Positions 60,494 through 64,000 of a DNA stretch of 64,000 nucleotides are shown here, piece by piece; position 1 is the first letter of the stretch; the number at the start of each line of letters is the position of its first letter. This stretch comes from RHKX01 sp963745755 (lineage in GTDB: Bacteria; Actinomycetota; Thermoleophilia; Solirubrobacterales; 70-9). The stretch lies in contig CAVUYP010000001.1 of NCBI GenBank assembly GCA_963745755.1, positions 1,364,001 through 1,428,000 on the forward strand, in the 5' to 3' direction. Both the position numbers and the translations under genes were made by a program. A model generated the notes under the pieces. It worked only from the letters and a program-made list of their open reading frames with translations. It was not told the DNA's origin and made no database searches.

Positions 60494-60513
60494 GGGTGCG
60501 GCCGGCCGCACCC
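60494..60513. promoter_or_regulatory. Perfect 20-bp palindrome between desaturase and glnN
   Basis: The half-site GGGTGCGGCC is followed without spacer by its exact complement. It lies about 90 bp upstream of the glnN start and about 160 bp upstream of the divergent desaturase start. It could be an operator for a dimeric regulator, or an RNA hairpin in the glnN leader. No regulator family is assigned. Confidence 0.4.
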
Positions 60514-60605
60514 TAGGGTTGCAGCCTGAACTTTGCGACGATGCACGGACGGCTCGCCCCTGCCGGGTCGAGCCGCGCAGCCACGAGAAGGAGCAACCCA
60601 CAGCC

Positions 60606-62759
60606 ATGACCACCACCAGGGCCCGCAAGCACAATCTGACCGCCGCCAGTTGGAGCGCGAACGGAGGGTCGATCGAGACCGGCGACCTCCGCGACGCCGC
60701 CAACCACCCGTTCGGCGCGAACGTCTTCTCCCCCGCCGTCCAGAAGGACCGGCTCTCCGCTGAGACCTTCGAGCGGCTCAACGAGACCCTGGCCTCCGGC
60801 GCCGCCCTCGATCCCTCGCTCGCCAACGAGGTCGCCGAGGCGATGAAGGAGTGGGCCCTCGAGCACGGCGCCACCCACTACACCCACATGTTCCAGCCGC
60901 TCACCGGGCTCACCGCCGAGAAGCACGACTCGTTCTTCGAGCCGAGCGGCGACTCCGAAGCCGTCGCCGGCTTCTCCGGCACCGAGCTGATCCAGGGCGA
61001 GCCGGACGCGTCGTCGTTTCCGACAGGTGGGATCCGCGCGACCTTCGAGGCTCGCGGCTACACCGCCTGGGATCCGACCAGCCCGGCATTCCTGCTCGAG
61101 AACCCGAACGGCGTCCTGCTCTGCATCCCGACCGCCTTCGCCTCCTGGACCGGCGAGGCGCTCGACGCGAAGATCCCGCTGCTGCGGTCGATGGACACGC
61201 TCTCGAACTCGGCGGTGAAGGCGCTGCGGCTGCTCGGCGACGATCAGACCCAGCGCGTCTTCACGACCGTCGGGCCCGAGCAGGAGTACTTCCTGATCGA
61301 CGAGCAGTACTACTTCGAGCGACCTGACCTGGTCACGACCGGGCGGACGCTGTTCGGGGCCCAGCCGCCGAAGGGACACGAGCTCGACGACCACTACTTC
61401 GGCTCGATTCCGGAGCGCGTCCTCGCCTGCATGCTCGAGACCGAGCGGGAGCTGGTCAAGCTCGGCGTGCCGGTCAAGACCCGCCACAACGAGGTCGCCC
61501 CAGGCCAGTACGAGGTCGCGCCGATCTTCGAGAACTCGAACGTCGGCTCCGACCACCAGCAGCTGACGATGCAGGTGATGCAGAACGTCGCCCGTCGCTA
61601 CGGGCTGGTCTGCCTGCTGCACGAGAAGCCGTTCGCCGGCGTCAACGGCTCCGGCAAGCACAACAACTGGTCGATGGGCACCGACACCGGGACGAACCTG
61701 ATGGACCCGGGCGACACGCCGGCGAGGAACGCGAGCTTCCTGTTCTTCTGCACGGCGGTGATCCAGGCCGTCAACAAGCACCAGGGCCTGCTGCGGGCCT
61801 CGGTCGCCAACATCGGCCAGGACCACCGCCTCGGCGCGAACGAGGCCCCGCCGGCGATCATCTCGATCTTCCTCGGCGCCGAGCTCGACAAGGCCTTCGA
61901 CTCGATCGTCTCGGGCGAGGGCGACGGCGTCACCGAGGACGCGATCCTCGGTCTCGGCACCCCGGTGCTGCCACCGCTGCCGCTGCACGGCGGCGATCGC
62001 AACCGGACCTCGCCGTTTGCCTTCACCGGCAACAAGTTCGAGTTCCGGGCGCTCGGGTCGAGCATGTCGCTCGCCTTCCCGAACACGGTCCTGAACACGA
62101 TCGCCGCCGAGGCGATCGACGACCTCGCCGGCAAGCTGGAGGCGAAGATCGCGGCCGGCGAGGAGCCCGGCGCCGCCGTATCCGCGGTCGTCAAGGAGAG
62201 CTACTCGGCCAACAAGGAGATCTGCTTCGGCGGCGACAACTACTCCGAGGAGTGGCACGCCGAGGCCGAGCAGCGCGGGCTCAAGAATCTGCGGACTACG
62301 CCCGACGCGCTCCCCGAGGTGATCGCCCCGGACACGGTCGCGGCCTTCGAGAAGTACAACGTGCTCTCGAAGCGTGAGCTCGAGGCCCGGTTCGAGGTCT
62401 GGATCGAGCAGTACTCGGTGCGCGCCAATATCGAGGCGGAGACGGCCCGGTCGATCGCGAAGACGATGCTGCTGCCGGCGGCGGTCCGCTACGCGGCCGA
62501 GGTCGATGCGGCCTCGGTCGACGGCATCGCCGCGGAGCTGCGGCCGCTGATCGAGGCCTTCGTCGCCAGAATCGGCGAGCTCGAGCAGGCGAACGTCTAC
62601 CCGGACGGCATCGAGGGGCTGGAGCTCGCCGAGTACGCGCGCGACAAGCAGCTGGCGAAGATGCACGAGGTCCGCGAGGTGGCCGACGCCCTCGAGCTGA
62701 TCGTCGCCGACGATCTCTGGCCGCTGCCGAAGTACTCGGAGATCCTCTTCATCAAGTAG
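60606..62759 (+). CDS. glnN: Glutamine synthetase type III
   Basis: The 717-aa enzyme is the length of GSIII and not the ~470 aa of GSI. Motifs: GPEQEYFLIDEQYY, FAGVNGSGKHNNWSMGTDTG, NEAPPAIISIFLG and TGNKFEFRALGSSMS. It makes glutamine from glutamate, ammonia and ATP. The N-terminus carries the GSIII-specific FGANVFSPAVQKDRLSAETF. Start: ATG at 60606, with AAGGAG 12 nt upstream. The stop is followed by the hairpin repeat, a terminator-like stem and palindromic repeat copy 5. Confidence 0.95.
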   Translation: MTTTRARKHNLTAASWSANGGSIETGDLRDAANHPFGANVFSPAVQKDRLSAETFERLNETLASGAALDPSLANEVAEAMKEWALEHGATHYTHMFQPLTGLTAEKHDSFFEPSGDSEAVAGFSGTELIQGEPDASSFPTGGIRATFEARGYTAWDPTSPAFLLENPNGVLLCIPTAFASWTGEALDAKIPLLRSMDTLSNSAVKALRLLGDDQTQRVFTTVGPEQEYFLIDEQYYFERPDLVTTGRTLFGAQPPKGHELDDHYFGSIPERVLACMLETERELVKLGVPVKTRHNEVAPGQYEVAPIFENSNVGSDHQQLTMQVMQNVARRYGLVCLLHEKPFAGVNGSGKHNNWSMGTDTGTNLMDPGDTPARNASFLFFCTAVIQAVNKHQGLLRASVANIGQDHRLGANEAPPAIISIFLGAELDKAFDSIVSGEGDGVTEDAILGLGTPVLPPLPLHGGDRNRTSPFAFTGNKFEFRALGSSMSLAFPNTVLNTIAAEAIDDLAGKLEAKIAAGEEPGAAVSAVVKESYSANKEICFGGDNYSEEWHAEAEQRGLKNLRTTPDALPEVIAPDTVAAFEKYNVLSKRELEARFEVWIEQYSVRANIEAETARSIAKTMLLPAAVRYAAEVDAASVDGIAAELRPLIEAFVARIGELEQANVYPDGIEGLELAEYARDKQLAKMHEVREVADALELIVADDLWPLPKYSEILFIK

Positions 62760-62765
62760 GTACCT

Positions 62766-62836
62766 CCGGCGGGATGCCCCGCTTCGCGTCCGCTCCCGCC
62801 GGGCGGCGCGGTGAACCGAACGGGATGACATCTGTG
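62766..62836. repeat. Hairpin-bearing repeat, single copy after glnN
   Basis: The arms are CCGGCGGGA (62766-62774) and TCCCGCCGG (62794-62802), with a 19-nt loop and then GGCGCGGTGAAC...GGGATGACATCTGTG. Sequence and spacing match the element at 59024. The stem differs by a paired change (A to G, T to C) that keeps base pairing. Confidence 0.8.
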
Positions 62837-62860
62837 CCCGCCCCAGCCGCGGGCGGGCAC
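62834..62860 (+). terminator. GC-rich terminator-like hairpin after glnN
   Basis: GTGCCCGCCC (62834-62843) and GGGCGGGCAC (62851-62860) form a perfect 10-bp stem with a 7-nt loop, about 75 bp after the glnN stop. There is no U-tract, as is common for actinobacterial terminators. Confidence 0.6.
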
Positions 62861-62870
62861 ACCGCTCAAC

Positions 62871-62920
62871 GCCGAGGTCGAGCAAAAGCGCAACTATTGC
62901 CCGTTTCCTCGACCTCGGCG
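62871..62920. repeat. Palindromic intergenic repeat, copy 5
   Basis: Left arm GCCGAGGTCGAGCAAA and right arm TTTCCTCGACCTCGGC, with one change in the left arm (GAGCAAA for GAGGAAA), around GCGCAACTATTGCCCG. It lies between glnN and the DUF1330 gene. Confidence 0.88.
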
Positions 62921-62942
62921 GAGGTCCAATAGGATCGCGCCG

Positions 62943-63329
62943 ATGTCCGATCAGCCCGAAGCCGAGCAGCTCAACCCGGCGGCGTTCGAGGAGTTCCTGG
63001 CGCGATCGCGGTCGGGGGACGACGGACCGATCGTGATGTTGAACCTGATCGCGGTGAGGCCGGACGGCGGCCTCGAGAAGTACATGGAGTACGGCGAGGC
63101 GGTGGCGCCGATCCTCGCCGGCGTCGGCGGCAAACCGGCGTTCATGGGCAGGGGCAGCAGCTCGCTGATCGGCGGCGAGCGGGTCTGGGACCTCGTCCTG
63201 CTCGTCGAGTACCCGAGCCGTGCGGCGTTCCTGGAGATGATCGGCTCGCCCGAGTACCAGGCGATCGCCCACCTGCGCTCCGAGGCGCTGGTCGCCTCGG
63301 AGTTGCATCCCCTCGACGTCGGGGGCTGA
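62943..63329 (+). CDS. DUF1330-domain protein
   Basis: The 128-aa protein has the dimeric alpha-beta barrel pattern of DUF1330: VMLNLIAVRPDGGLEKYMEYGEAV, GGERVWDLVLLVEYPSRAAFLEMIGSPEYQ and LRSEALVASELHPL. The family is small, cytoplasmic and of unknown activity. It starts 23 bp after palindromic repeat copy 5. It converges on the flavin monooxygenase gene with 3 bp between the stops. Confidence 0.83.
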   Translation: MSDQPEAEQLNPAAFEEFLARSRSGDDGPIVMLNLIAVRPDGGLEKYMEYGEAVAPILAGVGGKPAFMGRGSSSLIGGERVWDLVLLVEYPSRAAFLEMIGSPEYQAIAHLRSEALVASELHPLDVGG

Positions 63330-63332
63330 GCC

Positions 63333-64000
63333 TCAGCCGGCGACGGCGACCGGCTGCTCGGCGGCATCGGCGCGATCGCGCCCCGCCTCGAGCTCACCGG
63401 CGAGGTCGCGCATGTAGTCGTCGTAGTCGACCTGGATCGTGTGCCGCTTCGACGCCACGTAGCGCTTCTTCATCTTCCTGCGCTTGGCGGCTATGTCGGC
63501 CTCCATCTGCGACCGCGCCGGCAGCCGGAAGCGGCCGCGCAGCGCCTCGCCGATCAGGATCGACTGCCGCTCGGCGATCGGCATGATCGCCCCGAGCGGC
63601 TGGACGAGGCCGAGGAAGAACAGGTTCTCGTGCTCGGGGTGGAACATGAACTTGTAGAGCGGCAGCTCGTTGTCCCTGGCGGCGACGAAGTCCTCGTCGA
63701 AGAACGGGAACGTGATCTTGTAGCCGGTGCAGTAGACGACGAGGTCGGCGTGGACCTCGCTGCCGTCGGTGAAGCGGACGACGTCGCCGTCGAGCGCGGC
63801 GATGTTCGGCTTCGGCGTGATCGCTCCGTGGGCGAGACGGTCGAGGATCCGCCCGCTGACGGTCGGGTGTGCGTGCGCGAACTTGTGGTCCGGCTCGGGC
63901 AGCCCGTAATTCTCCATCCGGCCGACGTTGAACTTGAGCAGCTGGGCCATCAGCGGGAAGCGGACCCAGCTCGGGATCCACTCGGCGCCGCCGATCTGGT
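63333..64000 (-). CDS. Flavin-containing monooxygenase, C-terminal part
   Basis: This is the last 222 codons of a gene that runs off the right edge; reading continues upstream of the Met at 63950 as GGAEWIPSWVRFPL. The motif DLVVYCTGYKITFPFF corresponds to the FATGY motif linking the FAD and NADPH domains. It is followed by FMFHPEHENLFFLGLVQPLGAIMP and the C-terminal RYVASKRHTIQVDYDDYMRDLAGEL. The family inserts oxygen into ketones (Baeyer-Villiger type) or N/S atoms. The substrate is unknown and the FAD-binding N-terminus lies outside the window. Confidence 0.85.
   Translation of the reverse strand, partial: QIGGAEWIPSWVRFPLMAQLLKFNVGRMENYGLPEPDHKFAHAHPTVSGRILDRLAHGAITPKPNIAALDGDVVRFTDGSEVHADLVVYCTGYKITFPFFDEDFVAARDNELPLYKFMFHPEHENLFFLGLVQPLGAIMPIAERQSILIGEALRGRFRLPARSQMEADIAAKRRKMKKRYVASKRHTIQVDYDDYMRDLAGELEAGRDRADAAEQPVAVAG

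Noticed and set aside
60513..63308. Long open frame (over 900 codons) on the minus strand across glnN
   Set aside because: It is antisense to a complete, motif-rich glutamine synthetase III. Its translation is low-complexity Arg/Leu/Asp/Gly-rich, typical of shadow frames in GC-rich DNA.

Overview
The window is GC-rich actinobacterial-type chromosome. Several features suggest the class Thermoleophilia (Solirubrobacterales and relatives): a lysyl-tRNA synthetase joined to a lysyl-lipid transferase, an ArsC with an N-terminal helical domain of the mycothiol-linked type, small secreted proteins with an RKQANRQI motif, a type III glutamine synthetase, and many GTGA/ATGA/TTGA stop-start overlaps. 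This placement is inference; no rRNA gene is present.

Layout. 0-5 kb: the start of a sugar O-acetyltransferase, tRNA-Val, a CadC-like metalloregulator coupled to a CDF-type transporter, two membrane proteins and an amino-acid permease. 4.9-8.2 kb: a LysRS-MprF fusion in the order LysRS first. 8.3-14.9 kb: a frameshifted DUF1254 protein, an SDR, an ABC1 kinase with a truncated DUF2236 stub, an iron-uptake locus (EfeU/FTR1) behind tandem IdeR-like boxes, and a duplicated-domain secreted protein. 15.0-21.1 kb: an arsenic-resistance island. arsC-acr3-GAPDH-arsJ diverges from arsR-arsM-R2-like oxidase, with overlapping divergent promoters between them. 21-26 kb: small envelope proteins, CYTH, a COG4280-like transporter and an oxidoreductase. 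26.2-30.7 kb: four translationally coupled genes of unknown function (lipoprotein, membrane and TPR proteins). 30.7-34.4 kb: a tRNA-Ser 3' fragment and an intact tRNA-Ser bound a 0.8-kb segment, followed by ahcY and a second tRNA-Ser. 34.4-38 kb: methyltransferase, histidine kinase, tadA, MBL hydrolase. 38-51 kb: large secreted protease, sulfatase, GNAT, fructosamine kinase and a two-domain acyl-CoA ligase, all broken by many frameshifts, with intact PPIase, rlmN and protein-tyrosine phosphatase between them. 51-64 kb: GH26-like protein, TVP38 protein, a potABCD-type polyamine transporter, two MBL hydrolases, a fatty acid desaturase, glnN and the 3' part of a flavin monooxygenase.

Two dispersed non-coding repeat families stand out. 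One is a ~50-bp near-perfect palindrome in five intergenic copies; one copy supplies the stop codon of rlmN. The other is a hairpin-containing element placed directly after two stop codons. Its stem shows compensatory base changes, and at one site it is followed by a 78-bp tandem array.

The frameshift-rich tract at about 39-51 kb looks more like local sequence error than decay, because recognisable protein continues across each shift. Genes there should be read as single genes.
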